Source: Solwaraspora sp. WMMD406 (lineage in GTDB: Bacteria; Actinomycetota; Actinomycetes; Mycobacteriales; Micromonosporaceae). Taken from it: a stretch of 64,000 nt of DNA. Under the pieces are notes generated by a model. That model did not search any database. It saw only the letters and a program-made list of their open reading frames with translations, and was not told where the DNA came from. Both the position numbers and the translations under genes were made by a program. Positions 16,382 to 28,371 of this stretch are shown here, piece after piece. The DNA is taken from positions 6,604,001-6,668,000 of the forward strand of contig NZ_JARUBF010000001.1 of the NCBI RefSeq assembly GCF_029626025.1, in the 5' to 3' direction. Positions within the stretch are counted from its first letter, which is position 1. Each line of letters begins with the position of its first letter.

Positions 16382-17137
16382 CTACCCGGACATGTCCGCC
16401 GTGCTCAGCGCACCGTGACGACCGTTGCGCTCGGCCCGGTTCAACCGGTCGACCCGGTCGACCCGGTCGAGGGCGTCCAGCGGATCGAGGGCGAAGGCCG
16501 GCTGTCCATTGGCCGCCGCGTCCCCATGTGCGCCGTTCGTCGGACCCGGCGCCGCCGAAGGATCAGCCACCGACGGATCGACCGTCGACGGATCGACCGC
16601 CGACGGATCAGCTGTCGATGGATCGGCTGTCGACCGGTCCGGCCCGGCCACCGAGGTCGCGGCGATTGCGCTGGACGCCAGCCGATAACCGACGCCGCGT
16701 ACGGTCTGCACCTCGAGACCGCCGCCGAGGCTGCGCAACTTGCGGCGCAGCCGCTTGACGGCGGAATGCAGGATCGCCGTGTCCCCGAGATAGGCACCGC
16801 CCCAGACGGTGCCGAACAGCCGTTCGTAGGTCCAGACCACGACCGGCGGGCTTGCCAGCCGGGCCAGCAGTTCACGTTCCAGCCGGGTCAACGCCAGGGG
16901 TTTCCCCTGCCAGGTGACCAGATGACCGGGCACGTCGACGACCAGGTCGCCGAGCACGATCGGAGCTGCCGGAGCTGCTGTCTCAGTAGGTGTCGGCGGA
17001 AAGAGCATCGCTCTCAGCTCCGCCATGTCCGTACAGATGACTACTGTGCCGCAGTCGTCGAGCCGTCGAACCACTCGTTCACGTACCGCGACGTCAGCGG
17101 TGACACACACGACCAGTGGCACCTCACCGTTGACCAC
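16382..17137 (-). CDS. OmpR-type winged-helix DNA-binding protein with degenerate receiver
   Basis: The 251-residue protein starts at GTG 17137, with GGAGG five bases upstream. Residues 1-60 keep the first strands of a receiver domain (VPLVVCVTADVAVRERVVRR) but lack a phosphorylatable Asp and most of the fold. An OmpR/PhoB winged helix follows (about 65-155: LTRLERELLARLASPP; GDTAILHSAVKRLRRKL; VRGVGYRL). The last 90 residues are low complexity, with a six-fold DPSxAD-like repeat and a DRVDRVDRLNR stretch. No histidine kinase is adjacent, so this is an orphan, probably not phosphorylated. Confidence 0.8.
   Translation of the reverse strand: MVNGEVPLVVCVTADVAVRERVVRRLDDCGTVVICTDMAELRAMLFPPTPTETAAPAAPIVLGDLVVDVPGHLVTWQGKPLALTRLERELLARLASPPVVVWTYERLFGTVWGGAYLGDTAILHSAVKRLRRKLRSLGGGLEVQTVRGVGYRLASSAIAATSVAGPDRSTADPSTADPSAVDPSTVDPSVADPSAAPGPTNGAHGDAAANGQPAFALDPLDALDRVDRVDRLNRAERNGRHGALSTADMSG
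16440..16640. repeat. In-gene simple repeats (15-bp and 9-bp units)
   Basis: About six copies of a 15-bp unit related to ATCGACCGTCGACGG lie at roughly 16555-16640, and TCGACCCGG-type 9-bp units lie at roughly 16445-16475. Both stay in frame and code for the low-complexity C-terminus of the OmpR-type protein. Confidence 0.7.
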
Positions 17138-17440
17138 GCATTCCTCCCCAGGTTGCTGCGTGTCATCAGACAACGCCGTTTAGTCGTCGGAGTCAACAGC
17201 GACAGACGCCGATACCGGCCATGCCCGAGTCTCGACCAGGTTCTGTTGGCGTACTGCCCGAAAACTGCCCGACAGACCCCATTGATCACCAACGTTGCCC
17301 ACTAAACCATGACTCGTAGCCGTCGTGCGAGGACTGTCAGTAGGCCGATTCTCCACACGTATGGCGGAATCCGGGCTTTCCGGTCCGCCGGTTTGGCTGG
17401 TCCGGCTGACCGGACCGCCACGAGCATGGGGGGACCCGCG
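17138..17440. other. Divergent intergenic region with an 11-bp direct repeat
   Basis: This 303-base region separates the OmpR-type gene from the subtilase gene. It contains ACTGCCCGA twice, at 17253-17261 and 17264-17272, an 11-bp period, which is the spacing typical of OmpR-family tandem sites. A longer in-frame start for the protease exists at 17309 but has no better ribosome site. Nothing else was recognised. Confidence 0.5.
17253..17272. promoter_or_regulatory. Candidate winged-helix binding site (direct repeat ACTGCCCGA, 11-bp period)
   Basis: Two exact 9-bp copies are spaced one helical turn apart between the OmpR-type gene and the protease gene. They may be the site through which the neighbouring regulator controls itself and the protease. 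Confidence 0.4.
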
Positions 17441-22069
<4,629 letters not shown>

Positions 22070-22104
22070 TCTGTCGGATCGACGGAGTCTGATCCGTTGA
22101 GGAA

Positions 22105-22143
22105 GTGGGTGCCGGGCCGGCCCAGCTCCGGCCCGGCACCCAC
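22105..22143. terminator. Hairpin between convergent subtilase and lamin-tail genes
   Basis: A perfect 16-bp stem (GTGGGTGCCGGGCCGG) with a 7-base loop lies between the two stop codons and is usable on both strands. Confidence 0.85.
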
Positions 22144-22162
22144 GGCGGTCAGCCCGCGACGG

Positions 22163-22693
22163 TCACGGGCTGACCGGGCAACGCACCCAGTCCCGGTCCT
22201 TTACAAAGGTCCAGGAACAGGTGTGCACGGTCCGACCTTTACGGTCACGCAGGAACACCTTGTCGCCGTCGGCGCCCCAGACGAATGCGTCGTTGTTCCA
22301 GTAGTAGCTGCGCGCGGTGTCGTCTCCGGAGCCGGAACGGAGCCACAGCCGCCCGCCTTTTCCGGCAATGGTGACGTCGCCGAACCGATAGGTCTTGCCG
22401 GCGCTGTTGTGTACGGTGTAGCCGCGCAAGCGCAGCGGTTCTTTTCCGCGGTTGATCAGTTGCACCCATTCCCGGTTGAGCAGTGCTCCGCTGCCGTCGT
22501 CCAGGCCTTTCGGGTCGTACTGGACGCTGTGCACCCGCAGGTCGGGCGCGGCGCTGTCCGCTCCGGCCAGGGCTGCGTCGGACGCTGCGGTGTCGGGCGC
22601 CGCCGCACCGGCCGCCGTACCTGGCACGGCCAGCGCGATCGAGGTGGCCAGCCCCATCACGCCGGACAGCAGAATTCTGACGGTTCTGCGCAT
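22163..22693 (-). CDS. Secreted lamin-tail-domain protein
   Basis: The 176-residue protein starts at ATG 22693 behind GGGGGAA. A signal peptide covers about residues 1-30 (MRRTVRILLSGVMGLATSIA, then ending GTAAGA). A lamin-tail immunoglobulin-like domain follows: NREWVQLINRGKEPLRLRGY, FGDVTIAGKGGRLWLRSG, WNNDAFVWGADGDKVFLRD. Bacterial lamin-tail domains occur on secreted or surface proteins, often alongside nucleases, but no catalytic domain is present here. It converges with the subtilase gene. Confidence 0.85.
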   Translation of the reverse strand: MRRTVRILLSGVMGLATSIALAVPGTAAGAAAPDTAASDAALAGADSAAPDLRVHSVQYDPKGLDDGSGALLNREWVQLINRGKEPLRLRGYTVHNSAGKTYRFGDVTIAGKGGRLWLRSGSGDDTARSYYWNNDAFVWGADGDKVFLRDRKGRTVHTCSWTFVKDRDWVRCPVSP

Positions 22694-22975
22694 GATTCCC
22701 CCCATGGGACGAACGATTTTCGCGAGCCTGCCGAGTTGTGAATGCAATCCGCCGGACTCGCTCCCGTACGAAGAATTCTGCGCCGAACCGCGCCGGTCAC
22801 ACCAGCCACTGACGTCATCAAGTCAGTTCGTCATCGGCGCCGGAGGGCGTGCGTCGACACACCTCATCGGCTCAGCGGGCGCGCGTAGCGAACGGGGTGA
22901 CGCCGACAGACAGTTCTTTTCGGTGTCGACAGGACGACACAATGGCTTTCGGGGATCTTGAAAGCGTCCGGATAA

Positions 22976-23017
22976 CGACAGACCGCCGCCGGAGCGCGCT
23001 CCGGCGGCGGTCTGTCG
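22976..23017. repeat. Perfect 42-bp palindrome
   Basis: Two 21-base arms (the left arm begins CGACAGACCGCCGCCGGAGC) meet with no loop. It would make a strong hairpin on either strand. It may be an orphan terminator left beside the transposase scrap, or a mobile-element end. Confidence 0.9.
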
Positions 23018-23057
23018 GGTCGTGCGGTGGGCACCAGCGGTGCCGCGTGGCGGGACG

Positions 23058-23145
23058 GTATATCCCGCGAACCCCGACGCTGCGAGTGCACGATCTGCAC
23101 CGCCCGCGCACCCGACGCCGTCTTCACCGTCCGCACGTACGCCAC
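23058..23145 (-). pseudogene. IS1634-family transposase, N-terminal remnant
   Basis: From a GTG at 23145 the minus strand reads VAYVRTVKTASGARAVQIVH followed by SQRRGSRDI. This matches the conserved opening of actinobacterial IS1634-type transposases as I know them. After about 29 codons the match stops abruptly and the frame degenerates, so over 90% of the gene is missing. No terminal inverted repeats were found. Confidence 0.6.
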
Positions 23146-23408
23146 GCCGACACCGTAGAACCCGACCCGTTTAGTGCGTGCCTCCCGACACAACACCCCA
23201 GGTCACAGCCCCGTAGACCCCAAAATCAGCCAACCGTGAGCCAAGTCGGGCTACACGCGAGCGCAGGCGGTCGCGCCCACAACTCACATCCCACAGCACG
23301 CATCACCAGGTGGATCGCCAGCGACAGCTGGATATGCGGACATGCAACTGAACAAAAGCCCTTACCTTCTCTTTCTTACTTTTTACACAAATTTATGGTG
23401 AACTATTC

Positions 23409-23439
23409 GTAAAGAAGACGTATATAAAAGTTTCTTTAC
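23409..23439. promoter_or_regulatory. AT-rich inverted repeat upstream of the small secreted protein
   Basis: GTAAAGAA and TTCTTTAC flank a 15-base AT-rich spacer. A TATAAC follows at 23441 and may be a -10 element. This is a candidate operator or promoter for the gene at 23582, or a target for a xenogeneic silencer such as Lsr2. Confidence 0.4.
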
Positions 23440-23581
23440 TTATAACATTCGCACCCTTGACCACTTTTATGATCTTGTGCCAAAATTGTCCATAGTCAGA
23501 CAACGGAGCGGAGGCCAATTCATTCACTGCGCAAACCTCACCCAAACGTCCTCGCAGGAGGATTCAGCGAAAGGAAACAAG

Positions 23582-24043
23582 TTGTCGAAGACAGTCGCGA
23601 AACGGCCGAAGACCACGCTCGCCGCAATCCTGATCGCCACCATTGCACTCCTTCTCGGCACATCACTCCCTGCTTTCGCTGACGCCGGCGACGTCACCTA
23701 CAGCATCAATGACCGCGAGGTTGAGTTCGGGTCGAACCAGTGCAGCACCGCACTGGTTTATACAGGGATATCAGGGGGCCCAGTTCCGAACCCCACTAAT
23801 CTAGCGGTGTATGCAAAGGGCTATGCGTCAGGGTGCGCAGTCCGCGCACGTCTGGTATTCGTTGACACTTCCGGAGTGCTTCGCACCACACCCTACATCT
23901 ATGCCTACAACACCGCACTTGTAGGCTCATCGAATTACTATGGGCGACGGTGCTACACCGAAGCTGGAGTTCGCCGAAACAACGGCACCTACTACCCCCG
24001 CTTCATGTTCAACCCAAGCCCGCCCGGCAACTGCCCTTCCTGA
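23582..24043 (+). CDS. Small secreted protein, foreign-looking composition
   Basis: I start this at TTG 23582 because AAAGGA precedes it by about six bases, and the product then begins with a classic signal peptide (LSKTVAKRPKTTLAAILIAT, ending PAFADA). An ATG at 23477 would bury that signal 35 residues in. The mature protein, about 120 residues, has four cysteines (near NQCSTAL, SGCAVRA, RRCYTEA and GNCPS), suggesting two disulfides. It is rich in Tyr and Asn. Codon choice and base composition differ clearly from the neighbours (many A/T-ending codons). I recognise no family. Its position beside a transposase scrap suggests transfer. Confidence 0.68.
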   Translation: MSKTVAKRPKTTLAAILIATIALLLGTSLPAFADAGDVTYSINDREVEFGSNQCSTALVYTGISGGPVPNPTNLAVYAKGYASGCAVRARLVFVDTSGVLRTTPYIYAYNTALVGSSNYYGRRCYTEAGVRRNNGTYYPRFMFNPSPPGNCPS

Positions 24044-24167
24044 CTTCACGCCCAGATCGACTCGGATGATAAACAAAGCTAACCCGCAGACGATCCGATT
24101 CGATTGACCGGTACAACCGTTAGCTGACAGCATCGCTCGGGCGATACAAATCCCAACCAATGACTGG

Positions 24168-24200
24168 GCCGCCGCCCCGACACTAATCCGGGGCGGCGGC
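24168..24200. terminator. Hairpin between convergent genes
   Basis: A 12-bp perfect stem (GCCGCCGCCCCG) with a 9-base loop lies between the secreted protein gene (+) and the DUF1416 gene (-). Confidence 0.8.
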
Positions 24201-24240
24201 TAGTCGTATCGATTCAAGACCTGAGGTCGTCGAGGGCGGC

Positions 24241-24597
24241 TCAGCCGCCGACGGTGACGCCCACCTCGTTGACGCCTTGGGCGGCGGTCACCGGGGTGTC
24301 GCCGTTGCCGTGGCGGGACAGCGCCCGCAGCGTCCACGAGCCCGGTGCGGCGAAGAACCGGAACTGGCCGGCCGGCGACGTGACCACCTCGGCGGTGAAC
24401 TCACCGGAGGCGTCCAGCAGCCGGACGTAGGCGCCGGCGATGGCCTCTCCCGCCGCCGACCGTACGGTGCCGGTGATCACGGTCTCCTTGTTCAGGTCGA
24501 CGCTGGCCGGCAGCGGAGCGGACTGGTCCGGGGCGGCGCAGCCGGCCGCCGTGGATGTCGCGGCGGGGCTCGACGATGTCGCTGTGCTCATGGTCAC
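24241..24597 (-). CDS. DUF1416 (SseC-like) protein
   Basis: The 118-residue protein has an N-terminal region with Cys (TAAGCAAPDQSAPLP) and a carboxypeptidase-regulatory-like beta sandwich (KETVITGTVRSAAGEAIAGA; SGEFTAEVVTSPAGQFRFFA). In mycobacteria the same family (SseC, Rv0814c/Rv3118) always follows cysA2-type sulfurtransferase. GTG 24597 overlaps the sulfurtransferase stop (GTGA); ATG 24591 is the alternative. Its role with the sulfurtransferase is unknown; a sulfur-acceptor or assembly role is an inference. Confidence 0.85.
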   Translation of the reverse strand: MTMSTATSSSPAATSTAAGCAAPDQSAPLPASVDLNKETVITGTVRSAAGEAIAGAYVRLLDASGEFTAEVVTSPAGQFRFFAAPGSWTLRALSRHGNGDTPVTAAQGVNEVGVTVGG

Positions 24598-25442
24598 GCC
24601 TTCCCTGGCTCGTCACCGAGCACCACGGGTACGCCGATCAGCGAGCCGTACTCGGTCCAGGAGCCGTCGTAGTTCTTCACGTTGGAGTGGCCGAGCAGCT
24701 CCTTGAGCACGAACCAGGTGTGCGAGGAACGCTCGCCGATACGGCAGTAGGCGATGGTGTCCTTGCTGTCTTCCAGACCGGCCTCGGCGTAGAGCGCGCG
24801 CAGCTCGTCGTCGGACTTGAAGGTGCCGTCCTCGTTGGCGGCCTTGGACCACGGCACGTTGACCGCCGTCGGGATGTGTCCGGCCCGCTGCGCCTGCTCC
24901 TGCGGGAGGTGGGCGGGGGCGAGCAGCCGACCGGCGAACTCGTCGGGCGAGCGGACGTCGACCAGGTTCTGGGTGCCGATCGCGGCGACGACCTCGTCAC
25001 GGAAGGCCCGGATGGAGGTGTCCGGCTCCTGGGCGACGTACTGGGTGGCCGGCCGGGAGACCACGTCGGTGGTCAGCGGGCGGGCGTCGAGCTCCCACTT
25101 CTTGCGGCCGCCGTCGAGCAGCTTGACGTCACCGTGGCCGTACAGCTTGAAGTACCAGTAGGCGTAGGCGGCGAACCAGTTGTTGTTGCCGCCGTAGAGC
25201 ACGACGACGTCGTCGTTGCTGATCCCGCGCTCGGAGAGCAGGGCCTCGAACTGCGACTTGTTGATGAAGTCGCGGCGCACCGGGTCCTGCAGGTCGGTCT
25301 TCCAGTCGATCCTGATAGCGCCGGCGATGTGCCCACCGTCGTACGCGCTGGTGTCCTCGTCGACCTCGACGAAGACGACGCCCGGGGCGTCGAGGTTCTT
25401 CTCGGCCCAGTCGGCCGAAACGAGTGCGGTGTCGCGACTCAT
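24594..25442 (-). CDS. Thiosulfate sulfurtransferase (CysA2/SseA type)
   Basis: The 282-residue two-domain rhodanese transfers sulfane sulfur from thiosulfate to a thiol acceptor such as cyanide or a protein. The active loop CRIGERSSHTW lies in the second domain with catalytic Cys233, while the first domain has lost its Cys, as is usual. Conserved stretches are YDGGHIAGAIRIDWKTDLQD, DVRSPDEFAGRL and HIPTAVNVPWSKAANEDGTF. The start ATG 25442 follows a 216-base leader region that encodes a cysteine-bearing peptide. It is translationally coupled to DUF1416. Confidence 0.9.
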   Translation of the reverse strand: MSRDTALVSADWAEKNLDAPGVVFVEVDEDTSAYDGGHIAGAIRIDWKTDLQDPVRRDFINKSQFEALLSERGISNDDVVVLYGGNNNWFAAYAYWYFKLYGHGDVKLLDGGRKKWELDARPLTTDVVSRPATQYVAQEPDTSIRAFRDEVVAAIGTQNLVDVRSPDEFAGRLLAPAHLPQEQAQRAGHIPTAVNVPWSKAANEDGTFKSDDELRALYAEAGLEDSKDTIAYCRIGERSSHTWFVLKELLGHSNVKNYDGSWTEYGSLIGVPVVLGDEPGKA

Positions 25443-25851
25443 CAGATCACTCCCTGGTTGGTTCTCCCCGCACCGGCGGCAGCCGGTCGGAGGCGAGTTG
25501 GCGGTGAGTCCACGCCGCAGGTGTCGCACCAGCGCGCGGACCCTGGAGGACGGATCACGGACGTGCGACGGCGCCGCTGTCGGGCGATGGTGCGAGATCT
25601 TCGGGCTCCACGTCCGACCCGCGAAAGGGGTCGGCGAAGCCTGCCAGTCAGCCCGCCGTCAGATGACCGGGCGACACAGGCAGGTGGCCACACGGCACAG
25701 GTCGACCGCGCGCCTCTTGGTGAGGAACTTCCCCATGGGTACGGAGGTTACCAGCCTTTTTCCGGCTGGTCACCGGTGCGACCACGCACTGAGATGGCGA
25801 CCACCCGTACCGGTGACCGCGCTCGGCCACCGTCGCTGCCACCTCGGCGAC
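25443..25851. other. Leader region of the sulfurtransferase operon
   Basis: These 409 bases lie between the leftward DUF2993 stop (25852) and the leftward sulfurtransferase start. They hold the leader peptide at 25659-25736 and about 216 untranslated bases between that peptide's stop and the sulfurtransferase start, room enough for attenuation structures. No other gene was seen. Confidence 0.55.
25659..25736 (-). CDS. Cysteine-containing leader peptide (25 residues)
   Basis: The frame starts at ATG 25736 and reads MGKFLTKRRAVDLCRVATCL followed by CRPVI. Three cysteine codons (positions 14, 19, 21) lie near the end. The RxVDLCRVAxCLCR pattern is the one found in short actinobacterial leader peptides ahead of sulfur genes. 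In mycobacteria, cysteine-rich upstream peptides attenuate operons including cysA2, so slow translation when cysteinyl-tRNA is scarce would raise expression. The same logic is inferred here. Confidence 0.75.
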   Translation of the reverse strand: MGKFLTKRRAVDLCRVATCLCRPVI

Positions 25852-26655
25852 TCACGCCACCTGGTTGAGCGGCACGTCCTGTGCGGTCGCCGTGACGACC
25901 AGACCGGCCGGCGCGACCTCGACCTCCTGCAGGTCGAGCTGGAACGGAAGCTCCGGCAACGGCACCGCGATGGAGATCTGCTGCGCGTACGCGTCGATGA
26001 AGACACGAGCGGCGTCGTTGCCGGGCAGCCCTTCGGCGTTGAGGTCGTCGAACCGGAGCAGGACCTCGCCGTCGGCGACCTCCAGGTCGGCGACCCCGGT
26101 CAGGGTGACCTGCTGGCCGAGGATCTCCACCGGGGCGGTCACCCCGAGCCGACCATCCTGTTCGGCCAGTCGCAGACCGGGCTGTTCGATCAGCTGCACC
26201 ACGCTGTCGTAGGCGATCGTGGCGTTGCCGTGCACGGTCGCGGCGGTGATCTCTCCCTGCCCGGTCCGCAGTGAGTCGAGCGAGGCGCGCACGTCTCGGG
26301 CGTCGACGTCGAGCTCGGGCAGCCGCACACTGTTGCCGTTGACCGCTCCCGTGACATCGCGCAGCACGATGGACACCGACTGGTAGCGCCCGCCGGCCAC
26401 CTGGGTCAGGAACGGGAACCCGCTGATCGACACCTCCGGCGGGGACGATTCGATGTTCTGCCGGGCGATTTCCTGACTGACCTGCTCGGCGACGGCGCGT
26501 TCGGCGTAGGCGATCGCCACCCGGTCGGCCACCACCAGCAGGATCGCCAGGATCAGCAGGAGAACGACGCCGACCGCGAGCAGTCGGCGACCCCAGCGCC
26601 GCCGTGGTCGAGCTGGATGAGCCAGATCATCCGAGTACGCCGGATAGGTCGACAC
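25852..26655 (-). CDS. DUF2993 (LmeA-like) lipid-binding membrane-anchored protein
   Basis: The 267-residue protein has an N-terminal anchor (WGRRLLAVGVVLLLILAILL, about residues 21-43) and a periplasmic TULIP-like domain (ISGFPFLTQVAGGRYQSVSI; LPELDVDARDVRASLDSLRT). The mycobacterial relative LmeA binds phospholipid and is needed for full-length lipomannan. The substrate here is unknown. It precedes the sulfurtransferase leader in the same direction, but a gap of more than 100 bases suggests a separate unit. Confidence 0.85.
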   Translation of the reverse strand: MSTYPAYSDDLAHPARPRRRWGRRLLAVGVVLLLILAILLVVADRVAIAYAERAVAEQVSQEIARQNIESSPPEVSISGFPFLTQVAGGRYQSVSIVLRDVTGAVNGNSVRLPELDVDARDVRASLDSLRTGQGEITAATVHGNATIAYDSVVQLIEQPGLRLAEQDGRLGVTAPVEILGQQVTLTGVADLEVADGEVLLRFDDLNAEGLPGNDAARVFIDAYAQQISIAVPLPELPFQLDLQEVEVAPAGLVVTATAQDVPLNQVA

Positions 26656-26751
26656 CGTGCCTCCTCGCCCAACCGTCGCACCGGTCGACCGACCGATGCG
26701 CGTCCGACGGTATCTACCCGATCCGAGAACGACTCACGCCAGGGCGGGGAG

Positions 26752-26796
26752 TCAGTTGAGCGGCGGTCAGTTGAACAGCGGTCAGTTGAACAGCAG
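26752..26796. repeat. 15-bp tandem repeat over a stop codon
   Basis: Three units related to TCAGTTGAACAGCGG (26752-26766, 26767-26781, 26782-26796) run in phase. The last covers the final codons and stop of the leftward membrane-protein gene, so its C-terminal codons have been duplicated downstream of the stop. Confidence 0.8.
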
Positions 26797-28083
26797 GACG
26801 CCGAGCGCGTACGACAGCGGGGCGGCGAGGGCGAACCCACCGAGCGGTCCCTGCATGTACCGGGCGACCCACATGGTCGGCGGGTCACCGGCCATCTGCC
26901 GGCTCGCCTCGGCGTAGCTGGTCGCCAGGTCGGTCAACACCGCGGCGCTGGCCGCGACGAGACCGACGACCGCCGCGGTCACCGGGGTGAACCCGACCAC
27001 GTAGACGCCGAGGATGGCGCTGGTCAGGGTGCCACCCATCGCGCCGAGCACCACCCCCGCCGCACCGCGCGGCACCTGCGGGGCGAGCCTGGGCCAGGGC
27101 AGTACGGCATCGGTCAACCGGGCGATCATCAGCGCGCTGCCGGTGCCGGCGAGCGCCACCACGATGGTCTGGGTGCCGCCGAGCTGCAGTCGGCTCAGCA
27201 CGATCAGGGTGGCGAACGCGACCACCCCGACGACGATCTGCGCGGTGGCGCCGAGGGATTCGGTGACCCGGGTACGGTCCGCCGGACGTACCAACTGGGT
27301 GAGGATGGCGACGACGAACCCGCCGGCGGCGGCGTAGCCGACCGGGGCGAGCGACGCCACCGTCGGCAGCAGGGCGCCGATGTCGGCGGCGGCGGCGGCC
27401 AGCAGGCCGATCGCGCCGATGACCAACATCGCCGGGGGGCGGATCGCCATCGTCCAGGCCAGGACGTACAGCAGTTGCACGCCGAAGACGACGATCGCGA
27501 ACGGCACCCGGGCCGCACCCGGCCCGGCGGTCTGGCCGCCGAAGATCAGTCCGAGCGCGAGCAGCACCGAGAACCCGGCCACGGCGAGCGAGATGGTCCG
27601 GCTCACCGGTACCGGGGCGGCCGGCTTGCCCTTACCCGGATCGGTCCGGTCGACCGGGCCGGTGCCCCGCTCGGCACCGGGGGCACGCTCGGGATCGGAC
27701 GGACGGCCGGCACCGGACGGGCGCGCGTCGCCGCCCTGGCCGGCGGGTCCCGGACCAGGTGCCGGTGCCCGCCCGGGAACCGGGGCGGCACCCGGCGGCG
27801 TCGCCCGACCAGGAACCGGGGCGGCACCCGGCGGCGTCGCCCGACCAGGACCCGGGGCAGCACCCGGCGGCGTCGCCCGACCGGGTGCCGGGGCACGGCC
27901 CGGCGCTGCTCCCGGGCCGGGCGCGGGAGCGCGTCCCGGCGCCACCCCTGGTTGCGTGCCGGGGCGGGGGCCAGGGCCAGGACGGTCGCCGGGCCGTCCG
28001 CCCGGTGGCGGACCACCAGGGCCGCCCCGGTCACCGTGGGGCCACGGTCCGCGACCAGTCTCGGATGGCGTGGAGGGATACAC
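26782..28083 (-). CDS. Polytopic membrane protein with Pro/Gly-rich N-terminus
   Basis: The 433-residue protein starts at GTG 28083, with an AGGTG site just upstream. The first 170 residues are Pro/Gly/Ala/Arg-rich and include three near-identical 12-residue repeats (PGRATPPGAAPV). From about residue 175 (RTISLAVAGFSVLLALGLIF) there are eight or nine membrane segments with short loops, ending in MWVARYMQGPLGGFALAAPL. I recognise no transporter family. Its place between the LmeA-like gene and glnR matches mycobacterial synteny only loosely. Confidence 0.75.
   Translation of the reverse strand: MYPSTPSETGRGPWPHGDRGGPGGPPPGGRPGDRPGPGPRPGTQPGVAPGRAPAPGPGAAPGRAPAPGRATPPGAAPGPGRATPPGAAPVPGRATPPGAAPVPGRAPAPGPGPAGQGGDARPSGAGRPSDPERAPGAERGTGPVDRTDPGKGKPAAPVPVSRTISLAVAGFSVLLALGLIFGGQTAGPGAARVPFAIVVFGVQLLYVLAWTMAIRPPAMLVIGAIGLLAAAAADIGALLPTVASLAPVGYAAAGGFVVAILTQLVRPADRTRVTESLGATAQIVVGVVAFATLIVLSRLQLGGTQTIVVALAGTGSALMIARLTDAVLPWPRLAPQVPRGAAGVVLGAMGGTLTSAILGVYVVGFTPVTAAVVGLVAASAAVLTDLATSYAEASRQMAGDPPTMWVARYMQGPLGGFALAAPLSYALGVLLFN
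27775..27885. repeat. 36-bp tandem repeat, about three units, in the Pro/Gly-rich segment
   Basis: Near-identical units beginning GGAACCGGGGCGGCACCCGG run in frame and code for PGRATPPGAAPV repeats in the membrane protein's N-terminus. Confidence 0.8.
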
Positions 28084-28239
28084 GCACCTGATCGTGCCAG
28101 ACGCACCGGACCGACCGCTGACGACGGCACGGTTGGTCAAGGCCTCAACCGGATTTCCCGGGTTGGTGCAACACTCAACTGTTATGGCGGATCGCACAGA
28201 TGAACGGACGGCCGCCTGGGTGTTTCGGGCACCTAATCG

Positions 28240-28258
28240 GTTAAGCTCATGACTTAAC
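28240..28258. promoter_or_regulatory. Small dyad upstream of glnR
   Basis: GTTAAG and CTTAAC flank a 7-base spacer about 115 bases before the glnR start. It could be a regulator site for glnR or for the divergent membrane-protein gene. Confidence 0.3.
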
Positions 28259-28371
28259 TGCCCGTCAGCGACGCCGGGGTCCGACGCCACTGTCTGCGGT
28301 GACGGCCATCAGGCCGGATACCGCGGTCACCACGCGCGGCTGAAGAAGGGCCGCGAGGACGGAGGTGATGT

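Larger units (their letters stand above)
22694..23581. other. Long intergenic region: palindrome, transposase scrap, AT-rich patch
   Basis: This 888-base stretch contains a perfect 42-bp palindrome (22976-23017), the first codons of an IS1634-like transposase on the minus strand (about 23058-23145), and from about 23340 an AT-rich segment quite unlike the rest of the window, which runs into the promoter of the secreted protein at 23582. The open frames that cross it on either strand are not gene-like. It reads as a site of past insertion and deletion. Confidence 0.6.

Noticed and set aside
22849-23412. 187-codon plus-strand open frame
   Set aside because: It crosses the palindrome and the transposase remnant, is Arg/His-rich, has no ribosome site and resembles no protein.
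23145-23581. A complete insertion sequence around the transposase scrap
   Set aside because: Only about 29 codons match and no inverted terminal repeats or target duplications were found.
24555-25868. 437-codon plus-strand open frame
   Set aside because: It is the antisense of the sulfurtransferase and DUF1416 genes; long antisense frames are normal at this GC content.
26617-28203. 528-codon plus-strand open frame
   Set aside because: Antisense to the Pro/Gly-rich membrane protein; composition is low-complexity Arg/Gly.
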